In this document: positions 34,198-43,662 of the stretch, one piece after another
Layout: every line of letters starts with the position of its first letter
Position numbering within the stretch: the first letter of the stretch is position 1
NCBI GenBank assembly: GCA_023458755.1
Contig: JAEWYE010000006.1
Span: 1 to 57,328 of the forward strand
Direction: 5' to 3'
Source: Bacillota bacterium
GTDB lineage: Bacteria > Bacillota > Clostridia > Oscillospirales > Acutalibacteraceae
DNA: 57,328 nt
Made by a program: the position numbers and the translations under genes
Notes under the pieces: generated by a model
Told to the model about the DNA's origin: nothing
The model's database searches: none
What the model saw: only the letters and a program-made list of their open reading frames with translations

Positions 34198-34374
34198 AGA
34201 TACGCGAGTAAGAAATATGTATGAACGAATGAATAATTGAAGCAATAGTCAATTTTTACTTTTTAAAAGGCTCATGCAGGTTTACGACTTAAGCACAGGT
34301 GTCAAAAAAGTGATTTTCGCTGAAATCGTATTTGGGGGCTGCATATAAGAATTAAACGTATAGGAGGTATTTAT

Positions 34375-35256
34375 ATGTCAATAAGCATGAACAATCCCGA
34401 CTATGATGATTATATTGCTGAACTCGGTTATTTTTCGCATCGAATATCAACACCGACCTGGCAGATCATTGAGGCCCCCCTCCAGGCGGTCGATCTGACC
34501 TATATCGTGGCAGGAAAGGCGGAATATCTTGTAAACGGTGTTCATCACATCGTCAAAGCAGGAGAGTTGATCTATATACCGCAAGGGAGTATGCGCTCTG
34601 CAGTCACATTTGAGGATGATCTTATGGAAGGTTATTGTTTGAATTTCGAACTGAAAAATTTGCAGGGACAGGATGTTGAATTGCCGTTTCCGCGTATCAG
34701 TAATATTGGTATTCAACAGGATCTTATTTCATTGTTCAATGATTTAAATAATGATTATTACAGGAGAGAGCCGGGCTATCGGATGAAATTGCGCGGCTGG
34801 ATGCAATTTATTCTTCATCGTTACATTGAATTGATTGTTTTTAAAAGCAATATAAATACTTTAGATAACCGAATTGAAAAGGTTTTGCGGTATATCACAA
34901 AACACTATTCAGAAAATCTGTCCATTCAGGAGCTTTCACAAAAGTTTGGTCTCAGTCAGTCATATTTCGGTGCATTGTTTGCCCAAGCTACTTCCATGTC
35001 TTTTCGGCAATATCTTATGAAGGTTCGCCTGAATGTAGCCGAGGACATGCTGCTCAGCGGTGAGTATAGCGTTAGCGCTGTGGCAGAGGCTTGTGGATTT
35101 GCAGACGTTTTTTATTTCAGTAAGGTTTTCAAAGCAAGCAGAGGTGTCTCTCCTTCTGCCATCATTCCATCTGTACCGCATATTACACGGAATGTTCCGG
35201 GCTGCTATCCGGGGGAGCTAGAGGTGTCAGCGTCTGGCACATCGCCAATACCATAG
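34375..35256 (+). CDS. AraC-family regulator with cupin sensor domain
   Basis: A 293-residue regulator. The N-terminal cupin-like sugar-sensing domain covers about residues 20-100 (DLTYIVAGKAEYLVNGVHHIVKAGELIYIPQGS). The C-terminal double HTH covers about residues 165-265 (IEKVLRYITKHYSENLSIQELSQKFGLSQSYFGALF; VSAVAEACGFADVFYFSKVFKASRGVSPS). AGGAGGT precedes the ATG. It stands alone, upstream of the xylan/uronate genes, and is the likely activator of that locus, with an aldouronate or xylo-oligosaccharide as plausible effector (inference). Confidence 0.88.
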   Translation: MSISMNNPDYDDYIAELGYFSHRISTPTWQIIEAPLQAVDLTYIVAGKAEYLVNGVHHIVKAGELIYIPQGSMRSAVTFEDDLMEGYCLNFELKNLQGQDVELPFPRISNIGIQQDLISLFNDLNNDYYRREPGYRMKLRGWMQFILHRYIELIVFKSNINTLDNRIEKVLRYITKHYSENLSIQELSQKFGLSQSYFGALFAQATSMSFRQYLMKVRLNVAEDMLLSGEYSVSAVAEACGFADVFYFSKVFKASRGVSPSAIIPSVPHITRNVPGCYPGELEVSASGTSPIP

Positions 35257-35304
35257 TTCCATATCTCCTAATGTTGGTTGGGTTTATAAATAGCATTAAG
35301 TTAT

Positions 35305-35341
35305 AAAGTGCATTTCTATATGTATGGAAATGCACTTTTTG
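35305..35341 (+). terminator. Intrinsic terminator after the AraC-type gene
   Basis: AAAGTGCATTTC (35305-35316) pairs with GAAATGCACTTT with an 11-nt loop, followed by TTTTTG. The remaining gene-free stretch up to 35604 is AT-rich with no clear promoter consensus. Confidence 0.8.
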
Positions 35342-35604
35342 TATAATTTGATCGTTCTTGAAAGAACTATTTTTCCTTTTTAGCTTGCGCTCGTTGTAAT
35401 TTATAAACTGTTTATCGCTGAATTGTAAAAAAATTGCCTTTATCAGATAAAATTATAGTTAATAATTACAAATAATATCGAGTTTATCCATTCCACTCTT
35501 TTCTGTTTTTTGATAAGATATATACAAATTCAGGGGATAGAAAAACCTACACGTGGCAGTAAAGCAATCCATTCTATTTACTAATTTGTAAAGGGAGTAA
35601 TTGT

Positions 35605-37518
35605 ATTAATACCGCTGGAATATGGAAATGGCATCTCCCTACTATAGTGAGCGACGGCATGGTTTTGCAGAGAAACGCCAAGGTAAAAGTATGGGGATGG
35701 TCGGAACCAAACAAAAGAATAACCGTTCTCTTTTTAAACCATTCCTACCGGACTTTAGCTGACTTAAATGGAAAATGGTCAGTTACATTGATGGAACATG
35801 AAGCCGGCGGGCCATTTGAAATGGAAATCCAAGGTAAAACTAAAGTCGTGTTGCATGACATCCTTATCGGCGATGTATGGATTTGTTCGGGACAATCCAA
35901 TATGCAGCTGCCCATGACACGCGTAAAAGATAATTATGAGGATATTGTTAAAAATACAGTAAATTCCCGCATTCGCCAGTTTGATGTTCCGGAGCATTAC
36001 GACTTTCATTCGCCATGTGAGAATACGGAAAAAAGCGAGTGGAAGCCTGTTACTCGCGAAACAATTCTAGATTTTACCGCAGTGGGTTTCTTTTTTGCAA
36101 AGTGCCTTTATGATATGGATTCTGTTCCGATTGGGCTAATTAAGACTGCAATAGGAGGCGCCCATATAGAGGCATGGATGAGCCGTGAATCCTTAAGAAA
36201 ATATCCGGAGAAAATACAGGCTGTTGATCGGTTCAGCAATGACCAATATGTGAAGCAGCTGATGCAGATTGAAGAAACCAGAGAAAAGCAGTGGTATGAG
36301 CAGCTCGATAAGTTGGATCAGGGATTGCAGTGTGATAAACCTCAGTGGTATGCAGAAAACTATGATGATTCCGATTGGCAGACAGCACAAATTCCGGCTT
36401 ATTTAGTGGATATTGGAATCAGCTTTAAAAACGGTGCGTTTTGGTTCCGAAAAGATATCACATTGCCTGCGTCATTGGCCGGAAAACCGGCGAGAATTTT
36501 TATGGGACGCATTGTCGATGCAGATTTTGTGTACATAAACGGTAATTTTGTAGGAACTACGGCTTATCAGTATCCGCCGCGTAAATATGATGTGCCTGCA
36601 GGCTTGCTTAAAGAGGGCAAAAACACCATCGCTGTGCGGGTGATCAGTAATCGTGGCAAAGCCGGGTTTATTACAGAAAAACCCTACCAATTGAATTTTG
36701 AGAATCAGTCCGTCGATTTAACGGGGGAATGGAAATATCGGGTTGGCGCTTTTGCCGAGATGCTGCCCGAAAAAACCTTCCTTCATCAAATACCGGTCGG
36801 CCTGTACAACGGAATGTTTTCTCCCATATCGGAGTACACGGTGAAGGGAGTCTTATGGTATCAGGGTGAATCCAATACGTCAAATCCTGAAGAATATGAG
36901 GACCTTTTTACCCAAATGATTAAGGAATGGAGAATAAAGCTTAAGCAGGAAAATTTACCGTTCCTTTATGTTCAGCTTCCAAACTATATGGAACGTGAAA
37001 ATATACAGGCGGCCGGTAAATGGCCTCTTCTGCGTGAAGCACAGTTAAAGGCCCTCAAAGTGCCGAATACCGCGATGGTCGTTGCCATTGATGTCGGTGA
37101 ATGGAATGATCTTCATCCGCTCGATAAGCAGAATATTGGCATACGTCTCGCCTTGGCAGCCCGGAAAGTTGCGTACGGCGACAGGCAATCAGTCGCAATG
37201 GGGCCGATTTATCAACGCATGGAAGTACAAGGAAACTTAGCTATATTAAGCTTTGCACATACCGGCAGCGGATTAGTATCAAAAGACGGCAATGAGCTTC
37301 GTGATTTTGAGATAGCTGGGCCGGACGGTATTTTCTTTGATGCGGATGCCTATATCGAGAACAATCAGGTGATTGTCAGTTCCAGAAATGTTGCGGCACC
37401 GGCACAAGTACGGTATGCATGGTGCGACAGTCCGAAGAGCGTAAACTTTTATAACAGAGAGGGCTTACCAGCTTCACCGTTTCGATCCGAACAGAAACTA
37501 TCAATAAATGAGGATTGA
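35605..37518 (+). CDS. SGNH (sialate O-acetylesterase-like) carbohydrate acetylesterase
   Basis: A cytoplasmic esterase of the sialate O-acetylesterase / SASA family, about 637 residues. The catalytic block GDVWICSGQSNMQLPM carries the Ser, and VLWYQGESNTSNPEEY and DLHPLDKQN supply the second and His/Asp blocks. A jelly-roll insert (about 240-365, GAFWFRKDITLP; NTIAVRVISNRG) interrupts the SGNH fold. The family N-terminus (LPTIVSDGMVLQR) continues upstream of the first GTG, so the real start must lie further 5'. The best is ATT 35605, with AAAGGGAG 7 nt before it; no ATG or GTG with a ribosome site fits. It probably removes acetyl groups from imported xylo- or aldouronic oligosaccharides. Confidence 0.82.
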   Translation: MNTAGIWKWHLPTIVSDGMVLQRNAKVKVWGWSEPNKRITVLFLNHSYRTLADLNGKWSVTLMEHEAGGPFEMEIQGKTKVVLHDILIGDVWICSGQSNMQLPMTRVKDNYEDIVKNTVNSRIRQFDVPEHYDFHSPCENTEKSEWKPVTRETILDFTAVGFFFAKCLYDMDSVPIGLIKTAIGGAHIEAWMSRESLRKYPEKIQAVDRFSNDQYVKQLMQIEETREKQWYEQLDKLDQGLQCDKPQWYAENYDDSDWQTAQIPAYLVDIGISFKNGAFWFRKDITLPASLAGKPARIFMGRIVDADFVYINGNFVGTTAYQYPPRKYDVPAGLLKEGKNTIAVRVISNRGKAGFITEKPYQLNFENQSVDLTGEWKYRVGAFAEMLPEKTFLHQIPVGLYNGMFSPISEYTVKGVLWYQGESNTSNPEEYEDLFTQMIKEWRIKLKQENLPFLYVQLPNYMERENIQAAGKWPLLREAQLKALKVPNTAMVVAIDVGEWNDLHPLDKQNIGIRLALAARKVAYGDRQSVAMGPIYQRMEVQGNLAILSFAHTGSGLVSKDGNELRDFEIAGPDGIFFDADAYIENNQVIVSSRNVAAPAQVRYAWCDSPKSVNFYNREGLPASPFRSEQKLSINED

Positions 37519-37523
37519 TTTTC

Positions 37524-39884
37524 ATGAGAAAACGAATTGACAAACAGTGGAAATTTTATCCGGGTGGTGAATCGCCGTTTTTCGGTGTGAACAATGAGGG
37601 TACAGATGTAAATTTACCACATGATTTCAGTATCATACAAAAAAGAGATCCTAACAGCAAAGGTGGGGCATCGAATGCTTTTTTCCTTGGTGGGTTAGGT
37701 TGCTATAAAAAAAGCATTTTTATTCCCGAGAATTGGATGGGCAAGGACATTCGGCTTGAATTTGAAGGCATTTACATGAATGCTGAAATTCACTTCAATC
37801 GACAGCTGGTAAAGCGCCATATTTACGGTTACACCGGCTTCTTTGCAGATATAACACCCTATGTAAGGTACGGCGCTGAAAATGAATTGAGCATTAATGT
37901 TAACAATGACACTTTGCCGAACAGCCGCTGGTATAGCGGATCAGGTATTTACCGACATGTTTGGCTTGAGACACGCGAACTCGTTCATATTGCTTCTTGG
38001 GGCGTTTTTGTTACAATGCCGACGGTTTGTTCTCAACATTCCGTTATACAGGCAAAGACTGCGATTGAAAATAAGCGCTCTGAAAAAGAAACGGTTACCC
38101 TTCGTACATTGCTGATTGACAGAGATGGGAAGGAAGTTGCCGCAGATGAACATGAGGTTGTTCTTCCGGCCGGAGGCAAATTAGAGACCAAGCAGATTCT
38201 TGATGTTACGCCCGCTCATCTTTGGTCCATTGATGACCCGTACTTATATGAATTGAAAAGTGAACTTGTACAGAACTGTGCTGTGATAGATGAAAAGATT
38301 ACCCCAGTTGGAATACGTTCTCTTTCTTTTGATACGAAGCAGGGATTTCAGCTTAACGGAACAACGTTTAAACTTAAGGGCGGCTGCGTGCACCATGACT
38401 GCGGCTTGCTGGGCGCCGCTTCTTATGATCGGGCGGAAGAACGCAAGGTTGAACTCCATAAGGCAAATGGGTACAACGCGATACGCTGTGCGCATAATCC
38501 ACCGTCTCCCGCCTTTTTGGATGCCTGTGACAGGTTGGGAATTCTTGTGATAGACGAGGCTTTTGACTGTTGGAATGAAGCAAAAAGTCCGAATGATTAC
38601 GGAATTTATTTTGATGCTTATTGGAAGGACGATTTAACATCCATGCTCCTTCGGGATCGAAATCATCCCTGCATTATCATGTGGTCAACGGGAAATGAAA
38701 TACTGGAGCGTGACGGTCGTTCAGGCGGCTATGAGCTTGCGAAGCAGCTAGCGGACTTTGTGCGTTCTATTGATAACACGCGTGCGGTGACGAATGCGCT
38801 TTGCCCGATTCCCAAAATCAACGATAAAGTGGATGACGAGAGCTTAGCAGTAAGCGGTGATCAGTGGGCAGAACTGACTGAAAAATTTGCGGAACCGTTG
38901 GATGTTGTCGGTTACAACTATTTACGGCACCGCTATGAATATGACGGTAAGGAATATCCAAACCGCATTATTTGCGGAACAGAAACCTATCCCCCGCAAG
39001 CATTTGAGTACTGGGAACAGGTTAAGGAAAGCCCCCACGTAATTGGTGACTTTGTATGGACCAGCATGGATTATTTAGGCGAATCTGGGCTAGGCAGAAC
39101 ATGGTACGGGGAACGAAAGAGTTATTTAGGTGAGTATCCCTGGCATATGGCGTTTTGCGGTGATTTTGACATTTGCGGATGGAAACGTCCCCAATCCTAT
39201 TATCGTGATTGTGTGTGGGGTATTTCGAAGGCTCCTTATATAGCGGTTTACAAACCGCAACATGTTGGGCAGACCGCCGGAGCTATGCTGTGGAGCTGGC
39301 CAGATGTGGATCCGTCGTGGGATTGGCCCGGATTTGAAGGCAAACCGGTTACGGTTGAAATTTATTGTGCGGACAGCGAAGTGGAACTGTTCCTGAATGG
39401 AAAGTCACTGGGGCGCAAGGCGGCAGGGAAAGAGAATCAATACAAGGCTGTTTTTAATACCGTTTACGAAGCGGGAGAGCTTATTGCAATAGGATACGCA
39501 GAGGGGATAGAAACAGCAAAAACCGTTTTGAAAACAGCAAAAAAACCTGCAGCGATTCGCTTGATACCGGACAGAATGTATTTGAACGAGGGTAAAGAAG
39601 ATTTATGCTATGTTACGGCGGAAATTGTTGACGAAGACGGTAACATTGCATTCACTGAAGAACGTGATATCTATTTTTCAGTCTTTGGCAAAGGTTCGCT
39701 GCTGGCAGTGGGTAACAGCAATCCTATTTCGGAAGAAATGTATACGGGAAATCACCGAAAGGCATATAACGGAAGGGTGATGGCCGTTGTGCGTTCGGAA
39801 GGCCTTTCCGGAGAAATTACACTTACCGCGATGGCAGATGGATTACCTTCCGTCAATGTGGCGGTTCAAGTGGGAAAATCTTAA
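37524..39884 (+). CDS. GH2-family glycoside hydrolase
   Basis: A 786-residue GH2 enzyme with sugar-binding, Ig-like and TIM-barrel domains in order. The sugar-binding domain has NLPHDFSI, WYSGSGIYRHVWLE and NNDTLPNSRW. The barrel has KLKGGCVHHDCGLLGAASYDRA, RCAHNPPSPAFLDACDRLGI, WSTGNEILERDG (acid/base Glu392) and CGTETYPPQAFEYW (nucleophile Glu487). The C-terminal part has two extra Ig-like domains (AVFNTVYEAGELIAIGY; KGSLLAVGNSNP). I chose ATG 37524 with GAGG 10 nt upstream. GH2 covers beta-galactosidase, beta-mannosidase and beta-glucuronidase; the overall form is the beta-galactosidase-like type, but substrate cannot be fixed by eye. Confidence 0.85.
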   Translation: MRKRIDKQWKFYPGGESPFFGVNNEGTDVNLPHDFSIIQKRDPNSKGGASNAFFLGGLGCYKKSIFIPENWMGKDIRLEFEGIYMNAEIHFNRQLVKRHIYGYTGFFADITPYVRYGAENELSINVNNDTLPNSRWYSGSGIYRHVWLETRELVHIASWGVFVTMPTVCSQHSVIQAKTAIENKRSEKETVTLRTLLIDRDGKEVAADEHEVVLPAGGKLETKQILDVTPAHLWSIDDPYLYELKSELVQNCAVIDEKITPVGIRSLSFDTKQGFQLNGTTFKLKGGCVHHDCGLLGAASYDRAEERKVELHKANGYNAIRCAHNPPSPAFLDACDRLGILVIDEAFDCWNEAKSPNDYGIYFDAYWKDDLTSMLLRDRNHPCIIMWSTGNEILERDGRSGGYELAKQLADFVRSIDNTRAVTNALCPIPKINDKVDDESLAVSGDQWAELTEKFAEPLDVVGYNYLRHRYEYDGKEYPNRIICGTETYPPQAFEYWEQVKESPHVIGDFVWTSMDYLGESGLGRTWYGERKSYLGEYPWHMAFCGDFDICGWKRPQSYYRDCVWGISKAPYIAVYKPQHVGQTAGAMLWSWPDVDPSWDWPGFEGKPVTVEIYCADSEVELFLNGKSLGRKAAGKENQYKAVFNTVYEAGELIAIGYAEGIETAKTVLKTAKKPAAIRLIPDRMYLNEGKEDLCYVTAEIVDEDGNIAFTEERDIYFSVFGKGSLLAVGNSNPISEEMYTGNHRKAYNGRVMAVVRSEGLSGEITLTAMADGLPSVNVAVQVGKS

Positions 39885-39946
39885 ATCTGCACTTGCCTTT
39901 CGATTAGATATTGAGCAATAAAATCTTTTTTTAATGGGGGAAAAGT

Positions 39947-40867
39947 ATGTATAGAAAAGGTATAGGCAAAAACATTAAAGTAATTAAGAGGGATTGGCAA
40001 CTTTATGCTTTATTGCTTCTTCCGGTGCTGTATTACATTATTTTCAAATATGGGCCGATGCTTGGCAATGTTATTGCGTTCCGAAAATATGTGCAGGGCG
40101 GTCCATGGCTTGGAACAGAATGGGTTGGGCTAAAATATTTTAAAATGTTTATTACGGACGCTCAGTTTTGGGCAGCGTTCCGAAATACAATTATCATAAG
40201 TGTTACGACCCTGGTGATTACGTTCCCAATTCCAATTATTTTTGCTCTGCTGTTGAATGAACTTAAAAGTGTCAAGTTCAAAAAGGTGACTCAAACCATT
40301 TCCTATTTGCCGCATTTTCTCTCGGTTGTTGTCGTCGCAAATATGATTTATGATTTTTTGTCACCCACCGGTGGCTTTGTGAATCAAATTGTACATTTTT
40401 TTACAGGAAGTACGATTCAGTTTATGCAGACATCCTCGTACTTTGTGCCAATCTATGTAATTTCCGTGATTTGGCAGGAGACCGGATGGGGTGCAATCCT
40501 TTACTTAGCGGCGCTGACCAATATCAATACCGAATTATATGAAGCAGCGGAAATTGACGGCGCCAACAAATGGAAGCAGACGCTTCACGTTACTATACCC
40601 GGTATCATGCCGACCATTGCGATTCTCTTTATTCTGAATCTTGGCAGTTTATTGAATGTAGGATTTGAAAAAATCCTTCTTCTTTACAATCCTGTTATAT
40701 ATGATACTTCAGATGTTATTTCGACCTATTTATACCGCATCGCGTTCAATTCAAACAGTTTCAGTTACGCTACGGCAATTGGTCTGTTCGAATCAGTAAT
40801 TGGATTGGCCTTAATTATAGGCGCAAACAAATTGACAAGAAAATTCGCAGACACGAGTTTGTGGTAA
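39947..40867 (+). CDS. ABC oligosaccharide permease (LplB-type)
   Basis: A 306-residue permease of the LplB/YteP branch. FKYGPMLGNVIAFRKYVQGGPWLG near the N-terminus is typical, there are six membrane helices, and the EAA loop is ELYEAAEIDGANKWKQTLHVTIPG. It precedes the YtcP-type permease by 19 nt and a binding protein gene follows. LplB/YtcP-type importers commonly carry aldouronic acids and pectin or xylan oligosaccharides, which fits the GH67 gene downstream (inference). Confidence 0.9.
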   Translation: MYRKGIGKNIKVIKRDWQLYALLLLPVLYYIIFKYGPMLGNVIAFRKYVQGGPWLGTEWVGLKYFKMFITDAQFWAAFRNTIIISVTTLVITFPIPIIFALLLNELKSVKFKKVTQTISYLPHFLSVVVVANMIYDFLSPTGGFVNQIVHFFTGSTIQFMQTSSYFVPIYVISVIWQETGWGAILYLAALTNINTELYEAAEIDGANKWKQTLHVTIPGIMPTIAILFILNLGSLLNVGFEKILLLYNPVIYDTSDVISTYLYRIAFNSNSFSYATAIGLFESVIGLALIIGANKLTRKFADTSLW

Positions 40868-40886
40868 TAAGGAGAAGGTGAAGAAG

Positions 40887-41762
40887 ATGACATCGTTTCG
40901 CTCAAAGTCAAAGGGAAGTAAAATATTCTACATTTTTAATATATTCATCATGCTTTTAGCAATCATTGTTACGCTGTTTCCTGTTATTAATATTTTGGCA
41001 AAGTCATTCAGTGATATGAAAAGCTTAACAGAAAATACAGTCAGCATTTGGCCGAAAGGCTTTAATCTTGACACTTACAAGACCATAATGGTCGACTCAA
41101 CATTTTGGTTAAATTACAAAAATACCATTGTTTATACGGTTGCGGGTACTCTTTTAAATCTCTTCATGACCACAATATTTGCATATCCGCTTTCCGTTAC
41201 ACGGTTAAAAGGCAGAAGGGTACTGATGGCTTTTGTCGTGTTTACCATGTTTTTCAATGGCGGAATTATTCCAAATTACATGATTGTAAATGGCCTGGGT
41301 ATGCGCAATACAATTTTTGCAGTTATCGTACCGGGTGCGATTAGCACCTTTAATTTGATAGTAATGCGTACTTTCTTTGAAGGAATACCAAAAGAACTTG
41401 AAGAAGCGGCATCTATTGACGGAATGAATACCTTCGGCATTTTGGTGCGTATCATACTTCCGCTTTCCAAGCCGATTCTCGCAACAATGTTTTTGTTTTA
41501 TGCTGTTGCAATGTGGAACAGCTGGTTCCCGGCTTTGCTTTATTTAGATGATCCGAAAATGCAACCCGTCACCATGTATTTGAGGAATTTGATTGCCGGA
41601 GCATTGTCTGCAACAGGAGCAGATTCGGATTCGTTCGGAGCAGTTTCCATTAATATCCGTTATGTATCAATTGTGTTGACTTCACTACCAATTCTGTGTG
41701 TTTATCCCTTCTTGCAGAAATATTTCGTACAAGGTATGATGGTTGGTTCAGTTAAGGGGTAA
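40887..41762 (+). CDS. ABC oligosaccharide permease (YtcP-type)
   Basis: A 291-residue permease of the YtcP/YesQ branch. The signature VTLFPVINILAKSFSDMKSL leads in, FFNGGIIPNYMIVNGLGMRNT is a hallmark of the group, the EAA loop is EEAASIDGMNTFGILVRIILPLSKP and the C-terminus is YFVQGMMVGSVKG. ATG 40887 is preceded by GGAGAAGG; an in-frame GTG nine bases earlier is possible. It forms the channel with the LplB-type protein. Confidence 0.9.
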   Translation: MTSFRSKSKGSKIFYIFNIFIMLLAIIVTLFPVINILAKSFSDMKSLTENTVSIWPKGFNLDTYKTIMVDSTFWLNYKNTIVYTVAGTLLNLFMTTIFAYPLSVTRLKGRRVLMAFVVFTMFFNGGIIPNYMIVNGLGMRNTIFAVIVPGAISTFNLIVMRTFFEGIPKELEEAASIDGMNTFGILVRIILPLSKPILATMFLFYAVAMWNSWFPALLYLDDPKMQPVTMYLRNLIAGALSATGADSDSFGAVSINIRYVSIVLTSLPILCVYPFLQKYFVQGMMVGSVKG

Positions 41763-41812
41763 TTAAATTTTGCGCACTTTTTTTATATATAATTTTAATC
41801 AGGAGGAAAGTA

Positions 41813-43471
41813 ATGAAAAAGATTATTTCTAAGTCAATTGCGCTGATTCTTTCTTTAGCAACTGTGATGAGTGTCACAGCCGGTTGTAGTTCAGGTGGTA
41901 CTAGTTCTTCCAGTCAGTCTGCAAGTAAAGAAAGCAATATCACAACAAAAGATGGTTTCTTTTGGTCTAAAAATCCGATAACCATCACCATGCTGTACCA
42001 GGACAACACAATTTATCCCTATAAGGACAGCTGGACATTCTTCAAAACACTGAAGGAAAAGACCAATGTGACATTGAAGCCTACGGTTGTGGCACAGGCA
42101 GATTACGTACAAAAGAGAAGCGTACTGATCGCTTCCGGGCAAGAGCCGCAGGTTATTCCGAAAACCTATCCTGGCCAGGAAGATCCATTTGTTACATCTG
42201 GCCAAATTTTGCCAATCAGCGATTATCTAAATCTAATGCCCAACTACACCAAGAATCTGAAGGATTGGAACATTACCGATGATTTGAATAGCATCACGCA
42301 GGGCGATGGTAAGTACTACATCATGCCGGGTTTGCATCAGTCCTATAATCAGGACTATTCTATCTGCATGAGAATGGATATTCTTAAGAAAAATAACATC
42401 AAGGCTCCGGAAACATGGGACGAGTTTTATGATGTATTAAAGCAACTGAAGAAGCTTTATCCGGATGTCGTCCCGTTCTCAGATAGATGGAATATGGGTG
42501 CCACATTACAGTTTGCAGGTCCTGCTTTCCTGAAAACAGGAACCGGATTAGCTGCTACAGACGGTAACTTCTCACCTTCCGACTTACTCTCTTTTGACTC
42601 TTCTACCAAGAAATTCTCTTTCTATCCTACTTCGGATGGTTACAAAGCAGAACTTCAATATTTCAATAAACTCATTGCTGAAGGTTTGATGGATAAGGAA
42701 AGCGTAACCCAAACCCGTGATCAGGCAGTCAACAAATTCGGCTCTGGAAAATGCTTTGCAATGTCTGCAAACTCTCAGGCACTTAAGAACGATTATGCAC
42801 CCAAACTAGACAGCACCCTTGGCAAAGGCAATTATGAAATTGCTAAGATTAATGTACCCGGTGGACCTGCCGGTAACTTAGTCCAAGGCAACCGTCTTGA
42901 AAATGGCGTTATGGTTACAAAAAAAGCGAAAGATGACCCGAATTTTGAGACTATCATGGGATTTGTAGACTGGCTTTGGAACAGTGAAAAAGCTCAAGAA
43001 TTCTGCAAATGGGGCATTGAAGGCGAAACCTACACAAAGAGCGGCGATACTTACCAGATTAAGAGCGGTTATGCTTTGCCCGCCTATGGCATTGGTGATA
43101 AGGACGGAAAAGATATGCGCAAAGAAATGGGCTTCGGCGGTGGTAACTTCGTTCTCTCATACGGTGGACCGGATGCACTTGCCCATTCGTATATGACAAA
43201 AGAGGATATTGCTTTTTCTGAAAATGTTAGTAAAACGCGTACCCTTATCCCACAACCCCCGAAGGTAGCCTATGATGAAGCTACAAAAGAGTCACAGGAA
43301 TTGCTCAATACACAATTGAAGGATTACTGTAACCAAATGACCTATAAATTTATTCTTGGTCAGAAAAATCTTACAAGCGATTGGGATAGTTACGTCAAGG
43401 AATTCCAAAATAAAGGCGCTACAAAATATGTGGATACTGCCAATTCTGTTTATGCAAACCAAAAGAAGTAA
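41813..43471 (+). CDS. ABC solute-binding lipoprotein (LplA-type)
   Basis: A 552-residue extracellular binding protein of the LplA/YtcQ type. The lipobox TAGC gives lipidated Cys25 and is followed by a Ser-rich linker. FFWSKNPITITMLYQDNTIYP and RMDILKKNNIKAPETWDEFYDVLKQLKKLYPD are family-typical segments. AGGAGG lies 7 nt before the ATG. The large size fits binding of charged or branched oligosaccharides such as aldouronic acids, but the ligand is unproven. A strong terminator follows, so the enzyme genes downstream need another promoter or read-through. Confidence 0.9.
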   Translation: MKKIISKSIALILSLATVMSVTAGCSSGGTSSSSQSASKESNITTKDGFFWSKNPITITMLYQDNTIYPYKDSWTFFKTLKEKTNVTLKPTVVAQADYVQKRSVLIASGQEPQVIPKTYPGQEDPFVTSGQILPISDYLNLMPNYTKNLKDWNITDDLNSITQGDGKYYIMPGLHQSYNQDYSICMRMDILKKNNIKAPETWDEFYDVLKQLKKLYPDVVPFSDRWNMGATLQFAGPAFLKTGTGLAATDGNFSPSDLLSFDSSTKKFSFYPTSDGYKAELQYFNKLIAEGLMDKESVTQTRDQAVNKFGSGKCFAMSANSQALKNDYAPKLDSTLGKGNYEIAKINVPGGPAGNLVQGNRLENGVMVTKKAKDDPNFETIMGFVDWLWNSEKAQEFCKWGIEGETYTKSGDTYQIKSGYALPAYGIGDKDGKDMRKEMGFGGGNFVLSYGGPDALAHSYMTKEDIAFSENVSKTRTLIPQPPKVAYDEATKESQELLNTQLKDYCNQMTYKFILGQKNLTSDWDSYVKEFQNKGATKYVDTANSVYANQKK

Positions 43472-43534
43472 TAACAGTATTAGCCACTCTGAATACTAAT
43501 TTATACTTATGAACTAACATACTTACAGTTATTA

Positions 43535-43599
43535 GCCTGAGGCTATCTGATGGATGACATCTGAACTAACTTCATTCAGATAGCCTTAGGCAGTTTTTT
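43535..43599 (+). terminator. Terminator after the binding-protein gene
   Basis: GCCTGAGGCTATCTGA (43535-43550) pairs with TCAGATAGCCTTAGGC (43576-43591), one G:T pair, and is followed by six T residues. Confidence 0.82.
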
Positions 43600-43662
43600 A
43601 ATCACCGAGCAGGTTGTTTTTCCAAAATTCAATATGCATTGGTTGCAGGGGGATTCTCGTAC

